DNA of 63,054 nt from a virus: the IMG/VR virus record IMGVR_UViG_3300030108_005325, positions 1 to 63,054 of that record. One strand, 5' to 3'. Shown here piece by piece: positions 32,201 through 41,238 of the stretch; position 1 is the first letter of the stretch; each line of letters opens with the position of its first letter. The notes below the pieces were generated by a model. It had not been told where the DNA came from. It saw only the letters and a program-made list of their open reading frames with translations, and ran no database searches. Position numbers and translations under genes: made by a program.

Positions 32201-35200
32201 TACAGTATTGAGTTATGATGATGAAAGATATGCAACTGATGTACCAAAAATCTTTGGTATCAGAACATCTGACATGTTAGATTTTAGACCAAGAGTTGAT
32301 GTTTTTAGTTCAAGCACTTCCTCTCCATTTGATTTTGACTCCAGAACCTTTACAGGATCTTCAAATAAGTTTTTGAAAGTTGGTGAAGGATCGGTTGTTG
32401 ATTATGAATATTATTTACCAAGAATTGATAAATTATATTTAGATACTAAAGAGAAATTCATAGTTGAGAAAGGAACACCATCAAGATATCCAAAACCACC
32501 AAAGAAAAATAATTCTTTATTGGAAATAGCTCAAATAACTTTGCCAGCATATCTTTATAATCCCCAAGATGCTATCTTCAAATTGATTGATAATCGAAGA
32601 TATACCATGAAAGATATTGGTGGTATTGATCGAAGAGTTAAAAATTTAGAAGATGTAACTTCACTTTCATTATTAGAATTAGATACAAAAACTTTACAAA
32701 TTCAGGATTCTCAAGGAAATAATCGTTTTAAGACTGGATTCTTTGTTGATGATTTTAAAAATACAAACTTTATGAATTCAGCTTTATCTAAGTCTGAAAT
32801 AAATCCGACAGGAAATGAGTTAGTGCCTATTCGATCAAGAAATTCATTGAAAATCGATCTTGCACCAGCAGATGTAAACGACAACACAGAAAATTTTGCT
32901 CTATTGGATTCAAACGTACAAAAAACAGGTAGATTTGTTACTTTAAAATATGATGAAATTGGTTGGATTGAACAACCATTTGCAACAGGTGTTGAAAATG
33001 TTAACCCTTTCCACGTTGTAGTATATACAGGAGACATTGAGTTAGACCCTGCAAATGATATCTTCACAAGAACAATTCAGTTAGAAGATAACAATATAAG
33101 TCGAACTGTAAATCGAGAAGTTCAATTTAATCAAAATATTGATTTGGGAACTTTAGCAAGACTTAATAGAACATCTTTAGATTTTGGAAGAGTGGCGAGA
33201 GCAAATACAGAATTGGTAGCACAAGTTGAGGCAGCACAACAGAATCTTGGACGACTTACAGTGGGTGATACTACAAGAGAAGATATATCATCAGTTTCAA
33301 GAAATACATTAGTCACAACAGATGTTTCGATAAGAAATATTTTAGTTTCATCGGGTAATGAAACATTTATGAGATCAAGAAATACTGAATTTTTTGCATC
33401 TGCGTTAAAACCAAAAACAAGGTACTATCAGTTCCTTGATGGAAGAGGTGATGTAGATGTAGTTCCAAAATTAATTGAAATTAAAAATTCAGATGGTCAA
33501 GATGGTTCAGATGGTGTATTCCAAATCGGAGAAACTGTTGTTGGTTCTGTTGGAACTGATAATTTAATTCGATTTAGAGTTGCAACTCCAAATCATAAAA
33601 AAGGTGTATTCAACAATCCATCCGAAACATATACCTTTAATCCTTATGCAATTGTCCCTGCAGGTGGTGCACCTGTTTCTTTACCTTCAAGTTACAGTCA
33701 AACATCATCAGTCTTAAATGTAGATACAAAATCTTTGGCAGAAGAAGCTTTAGGATCTTTCTTCGGGTATATAACATTAGATATGAAACTGGTTGGTCAA
33801 TCCAGTGGTGCTGTTGCTTATGTTAAAGATATTCGTTTAATTTCAGATGTTCAAGGAGATGTTGTTGGTACTTTCTTCCTTCGAGATCCAAATGTATTAC
33901 CAACACCACCTGTTCGTATTGAAAATGGTACAAAATCATTTAAATTGACTTCTGATCCTAATAACGTACCAGGATTAGTGGGTTCAAGTGATGTTTCTAC
34001 CGCTGAAGTCAATTACATTTCAAATGGATCAGTTGATAGATGGCAAAATGAAGTCTTAACCACAGATTTTGTAACTGATATTGATACTACTACAAATGTT
34101 GGATTTGATGTTAATAATTTAAATGTTACTGATAGAGTAGAAGTAGAATTTTTTGATCCACTTGCACAAACATTTGTTGTTGGTGGAAATATTGAAGCAC
34201 CGTCAGACGTTGATACAAATGATGATATTGACGGAGCATTTTTAACTGGAGTTGAGATATACTTTGCAAAAGTTGACCCTGGTAATTTACCAGTTACAAT
34301 ACAAGTTAGAACAACATCACTTGGAATTCCAACAAGAGATGTTCTTGGAGTTCCAGTTGTATTGAATCCTAATTCTGTGGTCGGAACCGATGAAGATGGC
34401 AATGACATTTTACTTAAAAATAATACATCTACAGATGGTTCGAAAGGAACTAAGGTTACATTCCCAGAACCAATATTCTTACCACCTGGAAGAGAATACG
34501 CTATAGTTTTACTATCTGATAAGAGTATGGAGTATGAGGTTTGGATCGCAACAATGAATGAACCAACCGTAAACACTCAAAATCTTCCAAATGCAGAGCA
34601 GACAACATACTCAACTCAATTCTCAATGGGTGCGTTGTTTAGATCTCAAAATGGTTCTCTTTGGACTGAAAATCAATATCAAGATATGAAGTTCAAGTTA
34701 TATAAAGCAAACTTCACATCGAATACGGGAACAGCAACATTCTATAATCCAAGTATAATTACAGAAGATAATGCTACAGTTGATGAGAATACACTTGAAT
34801 CACCAAAACTTTTAGATAACCCAATTGAAACATTACCTAAGACAGGGTTTGTAGGGGTTACATCCATCTCAAATGCAGCTTTAGTAGCAATTGTTACCAC
34901 AGGTAGAAAGATACATGCAAGAGGGTTTATAGACAACACAGCAGTGATTACTGGAGTTGGTGGAAAAGTCCTCGGTGTCGGGATAATGACCGGTGGTCTT
35001 AGATATGCTCAAGCCACAACTGCTGGAACTGAATTTGATACTTATCCAATTTCAACGAAAGGCACAGGATTAAAACTAAAAATTAGTGGTGCCGATGCAG
35101 CTACTGGAGCTGTTACTAATATTTCAATCAATAGCAATGGTGAAGGATATAATGTCGGTGATATTGTTGGAATTGTAACAGCACAGGCTTCAGGTGCAAA

Positions 35201-36785
35201 GGGGCAGGGAGCACAACTTGTAATCAATTCAGTTGGTGATGTAGATAGATTATATCTAACAGATATACAAGGATCTGATGCATCATTTACTGCTTCAATC
35301 GGTGAACCACTTCAAGTATTTAATTCAACATCTCAATCACTTGATTCTTCAATATTAGTTACAAGTTACACTGCTGATGGTGGAGTAAATGATGGTAAAC
35401 ATATTAAGGTGAATCACTTTGATAATGGATTATATACTTCAACAAATAAAGCAAAATTAACTTCAGTTCAACCAACCACAAAATTAGTTGAGTTACCAAG
35501 TAGTATCACTGCAACTGAAGAATCATCGTTAGTAGTTGGTGCAGCAAATACTTCAATATTTGCATTCTTTGAGGGATCACCAGTTGGTGCTGCAAATACC
35601 GGATATTTAATATTAGGTAATGAGGTGATTGGTTATGAGACTGTTGGTGCCTCAAAATTAGGAACTTTAACAAGAGGAGTAGACAATACAATTGCACAAT
35701 CTCATGGACAAGTAGGAGTTGTAAATCTACAAAAATATGAATTGAATGGTGTATCTTTAAGAAGAATTAATGGTATTACTAATACTGTGAGCACAAGTGG
35801 AGATATAGATTTAGATTCTTATTTCTTATCAATTGACATGTCTCCAACAAACGGAACTGCTCGATCAATAGATTTAACTAAATTGCAAACAGGTATCAGT
35901 AGTATGCCAGCATTAAGTTTCAATAGTAAAAAGATTGTTGGTGGATCAAATGCTCACGCTTCCAGAAACATTACATTTGGAGCAGTTGTTCCTTCCGTTG
36001 CTAACTTCAATCCTGGTTCGACTACATCCTCAAGCACGTCTATCAGAACAGTGACTGCAAGAAGTGTAGGTGGATCAGAAGTTCCATTCTTAGATGCAGG
36101 ATTTGAAAACGTAATACTAAATGAATATAACGCATTATCAAGTCCAAGACTGATTGCATCAAAGTTAAATGAGGATAATTTCTTAACAGGTCTTCCAAGA
36201 AATAAATCATTAACTTTAAATGTAACTATGAATAATAATGGGACACCAGCATTATCTCCCGTGATACGTACTGATACATCCTTTATTGAATTAATTAATC
36301 ATCGAATTAATAATCCTGTTGGATCTGATAATTATGCTACAAGTAAGTCTGCAAATTCAATTTTAGATGATCCCCATGCAGCAATATATGTATCAAACAA
36401 TATAAAATTAAGTAGACCAGCATCATCATTAAGAGTTATTCTATCAGCGTATAGAGATGCAAGTGCAGACTTTAGAGTTTTATATTCTCTGGATAGAGTT
36501 GATTCAGATGGTGTCCAACAGGAATTTGAACTATTTCCTGGTTATAAAAATTTAGTGGGCACTGATGAAACTGGTTTTGGTGATCAGGTTATTGATCCTT
36601 CAAAAAATGATGGAAGACCTGATGTATTTGTCCCTGCAAGTTTAGAAGATGAGTTTTTAGAGTATCAATTTACTGTAGAGAACTTAGATTTATTTACAGG
36701 TTTTACAATTAAAATTGTAATGTTTGGAACAAATCAGGCAAGACCTCCAAGATTTAAAGATCTCAGAACAATAGCAGTAAGATGA
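29265..36785 (+). CDS. Very large baseplate/tail protein with DUF4815-type N-terminus (2506 aa)
   Basis: The N-terminus N-V-S-P-Y-Y-D-D-F-D-P-x-x-N-F-Y-K-V-L-F, then P-G-x-P-V-Q-A-R-E-L-T, is the signature of the DUF4815 domain of phage tail proteins. A later region (D-P-L-A-Q-T-F-V-V then F-L-T-G-V-E-I-Y-F-A) looks like a beta-sandwich carbohydrate- or fibre-type domain. L-T-R-G-V-D-N-T-I-A-Q-S-H-G belongs to a module also found in the giant gene 7-like product. The conserved C-terminus (F-T-V-E-N-L, F-T-I-K-I-V-M-F-G-T-N-Q) is shared with cyanophage tail proteins. In T4, genes 9 and 10 sit here. This protein probably replaces them as fibre-attachment or short-fibre structure. Next gene overlaps by 4 nt. 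Confidence 0.75.
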   Translation: MAQKSNLNVSPYYDDFDPNNNFYKVLFNPGFPVQARELTTSQSILQNQIEDFGSHIFKQGSVVIPGNITFDNRYNAVKLNATNFGIDISVYLENFVGKTITGKISNVSATVEKIALPSTDPIDDITIYVKYIDSGNNFSNSVFTDGEALICNENITYGNTTISANTDFASLISENATSVGSAASLGDGVFFIRGYFVKVSQQTLILDYYSNNPSYRVGLQVTESFIGSKDDSSLFDNAKGFTNFAAPGADRLKITLTLTKKLLTDLEDTDFVEILRVDNGKIKKIKSKTRYNQIRDYLAERTFDESGNYTVRPFIPSLHNSLNDRVGTNGIYFSNQKTDEGNTPSDDLACIELSPGKAYVRGYEVDKPFSSIIDIEKPRDTEEIKNVTVPFSSPNKLKVNRAHGVPKNGEIVELYDQVKNAGSGIGSARVYGFNLADAPLVDDKSNWNLHLYDIQTYTKLIVNTSKYGNEDIPRSSFIEGKSSGATGFAVDGINNTDTIQLRQTSGTFIAGESLVVNGTDLPIGVGTVTVFDTSSIKSVKQTGVTGFPDFSADSILEKFRLPSGVVKIDVSASGIATAPSINGGFGGLRVNDIIRYFNPQYSQEVFNRVSAISDTKTEITLAAINAGVTTANIFGSLPAASDVNLQVDAFLAAPTIQAGNGLIAPLPDENVSSVDLDRSNLILNHQVTGETTTGAGVLTVNTSDITGITSVSFLPFDAERYIVHRSNGLINAVTDDTFSLGANSFTITNLSNSQTNVVVNTTIQKNFIKSKKKVYNRSQKLNVTGSSNRTSGSTALGDGTANIADGLTFNNFLGLRVQDKRISLNYPDVAKVIAVYESVDGTTPTLDKVKFSASAGVLTNAVIGENISGKSSNAIARVVANSAGGDTNSLEIVYLNSSKFVNNETVIFDESNIQTTIESITIGNKKDLTNSYKLDKGQNPEFYDYSSIIRNSGVAEPSNPLLVIFDYYSIPSTDSGDLFTVLSYDDERYATDVPKIFGIRTSDMLDFRPRVDVFSSSTSSPFDFDSRTFTGSSNKFLKVGEGSVVDYEYYLPRIDKLYLDTKEKFIVEKGTPSRYPKPPKKNNSLLEIAQITLPAYLYNPQDAIFKLIDNRRYTMKDIGGIDRRVKNLEDVTSLSLLELDTKTLQIQDSQGNNRFKTGFFVDDFKNTNFMNSALSKSEINPTGNELVPIRSRNSLKIDLAPADVNDNTENFALLDSNVQKTGRFVTLKYDEIGWIEQPFATGVENVNPFHVVVYTGDIELDPANDIFTRTIQLEDNNISRTVNREVQFNQNIDLGTLARLNRTSLDFGRVARANTELVAQVEAAQQNLGRLTVGDTTREDISSVSRNTLVTTDVSIRNILVSSGNETFMRSRNTEFFASALKPKTRYYQFLDGRGDVDVVPKLIEIKNSDGQDGSDGVFQIGETVVGSVGTDNLIRFRVATPNHKKGVFNNPSETYTFNPYAIVPAGGAPVSLPSSYSQTSSVLNVDTKSLAEEALGSFFGYITLDMKLVGQSSGAVAYVKDIRLISDVQGDVVGTFFLRDPNVLPTPPVRIENGTKSFKLTSDPNNVPGLVGSSDVSTAEVNYISNGSVDRWQNEVLTTDFVTDIDTTTNVGFDVNNLNVTDRVEVEFFDPLAQTFVVGGNIEAPSDVDTNDDIDGAFLTGVEIYFAKVDPGNLPVTIQVRTTSLGIPTRDVLGVPVVLNPNSVVGTDEDGNDILLKNNTSTDGSKGTKVTFPEPIFLPPGREYAIVLLSDKSMEYEVWIATMNEPTVNTQNLPNAEQTTYSTQFSMGALFRSQNGSLWTENQYQDMKFKLYKANFTSNTGTATFYNPSIITEDNATVDENTLESPKLLDNPIETLPKTGFVGVTSISNAALVAIVTTGRKIHARGFIDNTAVITGVGGKVLGVGIMTGGLRYAQATTAGTEFDTYPISTKGTGLKLKISGADAATGAVTNISINSNGEGYNVGDIVGIVTAQASGAKGQGAQLVINSVGDVDRLYLTDIQGSDASFTASIGEPLQVFNSTSQSLDSSILVTSYTADGGVNDGKHIKVNHFDNGLYTSTNKAKLTSVQPTTKLVELPSSITATEESSLVVGAANTSIFAFFEGSPVGAANTGYLILGNEVIGYETVGASKLGTLTRGVDNTIAQSHGQVGVVNLQKYELNGVSLRRINGITNTVSTSGDIDLDSYFLSIDMSPTNGTARSIDLTKLQTGISSMPALSFNSKKIVGGSNAHASRNITFGAVVPSVANFNPGSTTSSSTSIRTVTARSVGGSEVPFLDAGFENVILNEYNALSSPRLIASKLNEDNFLTGLPRNKSLTLNVTMNNNGTPALSPVIRTDTSFIELINHRINNPVGSDNYATSKSANSILDDPHAAIYVSNNIKLSRPASSLRVILSAYRDASADFRVLYSLDRVDSDGVQQEFELFPGYKNLVGTDETGFGDQVIDPSKNDGRPDVFVPASLEDEFLEYQFTVENLDLFTGFTIKIVMFGTNQARPPRFKDLRTIAVR

Positions 36786-37000
36786 TTAGGGTTGAAGGAC
36801 ACAAAAATTTATACCGTGATGAAAACTCCGGTGCTATCATAAACTGTGATTTTACAGGATATGATAACTATGTTCGGAGTTTGAAATCAAAGGAAAAAGA
36901 AAAGGATGAAATTAAACAAATGAAAAATGACATTCAAGATATCAAAGATGTCCTAAAAGAATTGAAGGAGGGGATTAACTTAGTCATAAATAGTAAATAA
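36782..37000 (+). CDS. Conserved coiled-coil protein (72 aa)
   Basis: ATGA overlap with the large tail gene. The N-terminal V-E-G-H-K-N-L-Y-R-D-E-N-S-G-A-I-I-N occurs in small proteins next to baseplate/tail genes of marine T4-like phages (my recollection). The second half is a Lys/Glu heptad coiled coil ending D-V-L-K-E-L-K-E-G-I. Probably a virion or assembly factor bound to the protein upstream. Confidence 0.7.
   Translation: MIRVEGHKNLYRDENSGAIINCDFTGYDNYVRSLKSKEKEKDEIKQMKNDIQDIKDVLKELKEGINLVINSK
36985..36992 (+). promoter_or_regulatory. Candidate late promoter
   Basis: CATAAATA inside the last codons of the coiled-coil gene, 26 nt before the ATG at 37019. Confidence 0.5.
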
Positions 37001-37018
37001 TATAGTATTGTTAAATAG

Positions 37019-37357
37019 ATGGCTGTATATGTATCGAATATTGTAATCAATTCAGGCACAACATTTTCAGAGACATTTACGTTGGAGTCTGCTACCACTA
37101 ATTCACGATTTGATTTGAGTGGATATTCTGGTGCTGCTCAAATGAGAAAGCATGCTGGCGCATCTACTGGACACGATTTTACTGTTGAATTTCCGGAACC
37201 AGTTTCTGCCGGACAAATTATATTAAGTATGACCGCCACAACAACTTCTGCGATTAAAGCAGGTCGTTATGTTTATGACATTGTTATAACTACAGGATCG
37301 ACTAAACAAACAGTCGTTGAAGGAAATGTTTTAGTTAGAGAGGGAGTAACTCGTTAA
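37019..37357 (+). CDS. Putative virion beta-sandwich protein (112 aa)
   Basis: Beta-rich throughout (Y-V-S-N-I-V-I-N-S-G-T-T-F, A-Q-M-R-K-H, Y-V-Y-D-I-V-I-T-T-G, V-V-E-G-N-V-L-V). It resembles the N-terminal domains that anchor fibres or upper-baseplate proteins (A-Q-x-R, then Y-x-Y-D-I-V pattern). Followed by the repeat-rich fibre protein in a TAATG overlap, so a fibre-base plus fibre pair is plausible. No T4 homologue recognised. Confidence 0.65.
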   Translation: MAVYVSNIVINSGTTFSETFTLESATTNSRFDLSGYSGAAQMRKHAGASTGHDFTVEFPEPVSAGQIILSMTATTTSAIKAGRYVYDIVITTGSTKQTVVEGNVLVREGVTR

Positions 37358-38136
37358 TGGCAAACATCAAAGTTCGTGTTGGACAATCTAATGCTGTTAA
37401 AGTCATTGCTGCTGCTTCTGGTGGTTCATTAAATGCTGAAACTGCGACTAACGTAGTTGGTGGTATCGCTTCGGTTTCACAACTTTCAGTTGGTGCAGTT
37501 GCAGGAATGTCTGGTGTCTCTACATTCTTTGGTGTATCTAATTTTCAAAAAGGACTTGTTGTTACTGCTGGAGTTTCTACATTTACTGGTTTAACAACAA
37601 CTTTTGGAGATTTATTTGTAGGTGGAAATTTAAATGTTGCGGGAATTGGTACTTTTGGAGTAGGAACTTTAACTCTTGATGGTGATAATGATATAATAAA
37701 TGTAGGAACTGGAGTTACAATAGGTAGTGCAGAGGGTATATTTACACCATCATTGTCTATATCTGGTATACTAACTGCTGCTTCATTGAATATAACTGGT
37801 GTTTCAACCTTAACTGGAATTGTTACAACAGGAACTGATTTATTTGTAGGTGGAGATTTGTATGTTCAAGATGATTTGAGATTTGATGAATTACGTGCAA
37901 GAAATGGTATCTTTAGTGGATTTTTAAGTGTTGTTGGTGTGGCAACTTTAACTGGTATAGTTACCACTGGCACAGATTTATTTGTTGGTAGAAATTTAAT
38001 TATACCAAAAAATAGTCAATCAGAATCACTAAATATTACTGGAGTATCAACATTTGTTGGAATAGGAACATTTGAAAATAATTTATTTGTTGCGAATACT
38101 TTAACTGCAGGATTGATTGATGGAGGTGCGTTCTAA
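37357..38136 (+). CDS. Short tail-fibre-like repeat protein (259 aa)
   Basis: After a basic V-R-V-G-Q-S-N-A-V-K-V start, nearly the whole chain is built of G-V-S-T-[FL]-T-G and D-L-F-V-G-G-[ND]-L units. T-L-T-G-I-V-T-T-G-T-D-L-F-V-G occurs identically at 151-165 and 197-211, though the codons differ, so the repeat is old. Such repeats form trimeric beta-helical fibres. Likely a short fibre or collar fibre of the tail; the receptor-binding role is not shown. Confidence 0.75.
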   Translation: MANIKVRVGQSNAVKVIAAASGGSLNAETATNVVGGIASVSQLSVGAVAGMSGVSTFFGVSNFQKGLVVTAGVSTFTGLTTTFGDLFVGGNLNVAGIGTFGVGTLTLDGDNDIINVGTGVTIGSAEGIFTPSLSISGILTAASLNITGVSTLTGIVTTGTDLFVGGDLYVQDDLRFDELRARNGIFSGFLSVVGVATLTGIVTTGTDLFVGRNLIIPKNSQSESLNITGVSTFVGIGTFENNLFVANTLTAGLIDGGAF

Positions 38137-38993
38137 TGGCAAAACCAAGTAGTAGACAAGAATTAATAGATTATTCTTTGAGGAGATTGGGTGCTCCTGT
38201 ATTGGAAATAAATGTCGATGATGATCAAATAGATGATTTAGTTGATGATGCATTACAAATTTTCAATGAACGTCATTTTGATGGTGTTGAAAGAATGTAT
38301 TTAAAGTATAAATTTACACAAGAAGATATTGATAGAGGAAGGGCAACAAGTCAGAGTGGAAGCGGAAATACATTAGGAATAGTAACAACATCAGGAATAT
38401 CAACTACAGTCAGTGGCATGTCCACGATGACAAATAATTTCTCTGAAACGTCGAACTTTATACAAGTTCCAGATTCAGTAATCGGTATTGAAAAAATATT
38501 TAAGTTTGACACCAGTACAATATCTGGTGGTATGTTCAGTATTAAATATCAGTTATTCTTAAATGATCTTTATTACTTTAACTCTGTCGAATTGTTACAG
38601 TATTCAATGACAAAGACTTATCTTGAAGATATTGACTTTTTATTAACACCAGAGAAACAACTAAGATTCAATAAGAGACAAAATCGCTTGTACTTAGATA
38701 TAGATTATACTGCAATCACAACGGATGATTTTATTGTGATAGATTGTCAAAGAATCTTAGATCCTAATACATTCACTGGTGTCTATAATGATAGTTTTCT
38801 AAAACTATATCTTACAGCACTTATCAAAAGACAGTGGGGACAAAATTTAATGAAGTTTAGAGGTGTTAAATTAGCAGGTGGAATTGAATTAAATGGTAGA
38901 GAAATTTATGAAGATGGTGAAAGAGATTTAGAGAATATCAGACAAAGAATGCAACTTGAATATGAAACACCACCTCTTGATTTTATTGGTTAA
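38136..38993 (+). CDS. gp13: Neck protein gp13
   Basis: 285 residues (T4 gp13 309). The opening S-S-R-Q-E-L-I-D-Y-S-L-R-R-L-G-A-P-V and the helix I-D-D-L-V-D-D-A-L-Q-I-F are typical of gp13. The middle (I-G-I-E-K-I-F-K-F-D) and Q-W-G-Q-N-L-M-K-F are also conserved. gp13 with gp14 closes the portal after DNA packaging and receives the tail. Gene order 13-14-15-16-17 as in T4. Start in a TAATG overlap. Confidence 0.9.
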   Translation: MAKPSSRQELIDYSLRRLGAPVLEINVDDDQIDDLVDDALQIFNERHFDGVERMYLKYKFTQEDIDRGRATSQSGSGNTLGIVTTSGISTTVSGMSTMTNNFSETSNFIQVPDSVIGIEKIFKFDTSTISGGMFSIKYQLFLNDLYYFNSVELLQYSMTKTYLEDIDFLLTPEKQLRFNKRQNRLYLDIDYTAITTDDFIVIDCQRILDPNTFTGVYNDSFLKLYLTALIKRQWGQNLMKFRGVKLAGGIELNGREIYEDGERDLENIRQRMQLEYETPPLDFIG

Positions 38994-38999
38994 TGACAA

Positions 39000-40439
39000 A
39001 TGGCACTAAATCCCTTTTTTCTACAAGGATCACAAAGTGAACAACGACTGATTCAAAGTTTAATAAACGAACAGTTGCAGATTTATGGTGTAGAAGTAAT
39101 ATACTTACCAAGATCAATTTTATCAAAGGATGAAATTTTAACAGAAGTTCAATCATCTGCATTTAATGATAATTATGCAATTGAAGCGTACATCAATACC
39201 TATGAGGGGTATACAGGTGCTGGTGATATCATGACAAAATTTGGTATGAGTTTAAAAGATGAACTTACAGTAACTATATCAAAAGAAAGATTTGAAGATT
39301 TTATTAGTTCATTTTTAGCAGACTTACCAGCAAGTGAAAGAGAAGTTGCGACAAGACCTTGTGAGGGAGATTTAATATTTTTTCCTTTGGGAAATAGAAT
39401 ATTTGAAATTAAGTTTGTAGAACATGAGCAACCATTCTATCAGTTAGGTAAAAATTATGTCTATCAATTGAAGTGTGAACTATTTGAACTTGAAGATGAA
39501 TTAAGCACTATAGCAGGTGATGGCATAGAATCACTTACACAAGATATTGACGATGAGATGGTTGATTTTGGATATATTACAAGTCTTCAAATGGTGTCTG
39601 CAGGTTCAACAGCAACCTTAGGTATAAGCACGGTTACTGGATATGTAAGAAAGATAGTATTAACAAATGATGGATTTGGATATACCCAAACACCTACTGT
39701 TGCTATTACAACAGCACCTGCTGGTGGAACAAATGCAACTGCAGTTGCGATAACTACATCAGTCAGCAATATATTCTCAGTTAAGGAGATATTAATTATT
39801 AATCCAGGTGCTGGATATACTGTTGCACCAACAGTCTCAATTGTAAGTGCAGCATCCACAATCGCAGGTATTGGATCTACTTCTTATGGAGTTGGTGCTG
39901 CTGCAACATCTGTGCTTGTTACAGACTCAGCAGGTATTTCTACAATAAGTCTATCAGGTAAGGGTACAGGATATCTAAAAGTTCCAACTGTTACATTTAC
40001 AACTCCAACATCAGGAGTGGGAACTGCAACAGGAGTAGTACAGATTGATGCAGTTAACAATGAACTATCAAGAGTATTACTTAGAGATGCGGGTATTGGA
40101 TATACTGCTGGAACTGCGACTGCAACAGTGTCTGCACCTGCACTAATCACAGGAATTGGAACATATCAGTTTGGTGAACTTGTTACAGGATCAACATCAG
40201 GTGCAAAAGGAAGAGTTAAGAAATGGGATTCTGATGATAAGATTCTTAATCTTGGCACAACAGATAAGGACTTTATACCTGGCGATGTCGCTGTTGGATC
40301 CACATCTGGTGCACAATATGCAGTAGATCGTATTATATCTGACGAATTTAATGATAAATATGATAAGGGATCTGAAATTGAGACCGCCGCTGATGACATA
40401 ATTGATTTTTCAGAAGGAAATCCATTCGGTACATTCTAA
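39000..40439 (+). CDS. gp14: Neck protein gp14 with repeat insertion (479 aa)
   Basis: The first ~195 residues (N-P-F-F-L-Q-G-S, Q-S-L-I-N-E-Q-L-Q-I-Y-G-V-E-V, C-E-G-D-L-I-F-F-P, then Y-Q-L-K-C-E-L-F-E) are gp14. The end, E-G-N-P-F-G-T-F, is also characteristic. T4 gp14 has 256 residues. The excess, about 195-420, is made of G-x-G-Y-T repeats such as G-A-G-Y-T-V-A-P-T-V-S-I and K-G-T-G-Y-L-K-V-P-T-V-T. These are the same repeat type as in the giant gp7-like protein. The neck may therefore carry whisker- or collar-like decorations. Confidence 0.88.
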   Translation: MALNPFFLQGSQSEQRLIQSLINEQLQIYGVEVIYLPRSILSKDEILTEVQSSAFNDNYAIEAYINTYEGYTGAGDIMTKFGMSLKDELTVTISKERFEDFISSFLADLPASEREVATRPCEGDLIFFPLGNRIFEIKFVEHEQPFYQLGKNYVYQLKCELFELEDELSTIAGDGIESLTQDIDDEMVDFGYITSLQMVSAGSTATLGISTVTGYVRKIVLTNDGFGYTQTPTVAITTAPAGGTNATAVAITTSVSNIFSVKEILIINPGAGYTVAPTVSIVSAASTIAGIGSTSYGVGAAATSVLVTDSAGISTISLSGKGTGYLKVPTVTFTTPTSGVGTATGVVQIDAVNNELSRVLLRDAGIGYTAGTATATVSAPALITGIGTYQFGELVTGSTSGAKGRVKKWDSDDKILNLGTTDKDFIPGDVAVGSTSGAQYAVDRIISDEFNDKYDKGSEIETAADDIIDFSEGNPFGTF

Positions 40440-41236
40440 TGCTTGGAACTTATTACTATCATGAAATAGTTAGAAAAACGATCATATCGTTTGGAACTTT
40501 GTTTAACGAAATTTTTATTCGTCACAAAGATTCTGGTGGTAGCACTTACAGTGAGATGAAAGTTCCTTTAGCATATGGACCTTCTCAAAAGTTTCTTGCG
40601 AGATTGGAGCAACAAGCAGATTTAAATAAACCAATTGCAATCACTTTACCCAGAATGTCATTTGAGATGACATCAATACAATATGATTCTTCAAGAAAAC
40701 TTGGTGTAACACAAACATTTAAAGCATCAGATGGAACAAATTTAAAAAAAGTTTTCATGCCTGTTCCTTATAATATCGGATTTGAATTAAATATATTAGC
40801 AAAATTAAATGATGATGCTCTACAAATAATTGAACAGATATTACCATACTTTCAACCATCCTTCAACTTAACTCTTGATTTAGTAAGTTCTATTGGAGAA
40901 AAAAGAGATGTGCCAATCGTTTTAGACTCGATGAATTTTCAAGATGATTATGAAGGAGATTTTTCAACAAGAAGAGCATTAATATATACGTTAGGATTTA
41001 CAGCAAAGACATACTTGTTCGGACCTGTACCATCATCCTCAGAAGGAATCATCAAAAAAGTTCAGGTTGATGTTGCTGCTGATACAAATACAAAAACAGC
41101 AAAACGTCAAATGAGATATACTGTTGAACCAGATCCAGTTACAGCAGGTCCTGATGATGACTTTGGATTTAGTGAGACTACTTCATTCTTCTCAGATGGG
41201 AAATCATATAGTCCCACACAACAAAAAGACGTATAA
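40439..41236 (+). CDS. gp15: Tail sheath stabiliser and completion protein gp15
   Basis: 265 residues (T4 272). The N-terminus Y-Y-Y-H-E-I-V-R-K-T-I-I-S-F-G-T-L-F-N is gp15-like. So are L-P-R-M-S-F-E-M and P-Y-N-I-G-F-E-L (about 112-119). gp15 caps the tail tube and sheath and docks to the neck. The start overlaps the gp14 stop (TAATG). Confidence 0.9.
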   Translation: MLGTYYYHEIVRKTIISFGTLFNEIFIRHKDSGGSTYSEMKVPLAYGPSQKFLARLEQQADLNKPIAITLPRMSFEMTSIQYDSSRKLGVTQTFKASDGTNLKKVFMPVPYNIGFELNILAKLNDDALQIIEQILPYFQPSFNLTLDLVSSIGEKRDVPIVLDSMNFQDDYEGDFSTRRALIYTLGFTAKTYLFGPVPSSSEGIIKKVQVDVAADTNTKTAKRQMRYTVEPDPVTAGPDDDFGFSETTSFFSDGKSYSPTQQKDV

Positions 41237-41238
41237 TC

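Noticed and set aside
37361-38130. Possible CRISPR-like or tandem DNA repeat in the fibre gene
   Set aside because: Repeats are at protein level only. Codons differ between copies and there are no constant direct repeats with unique spacers.
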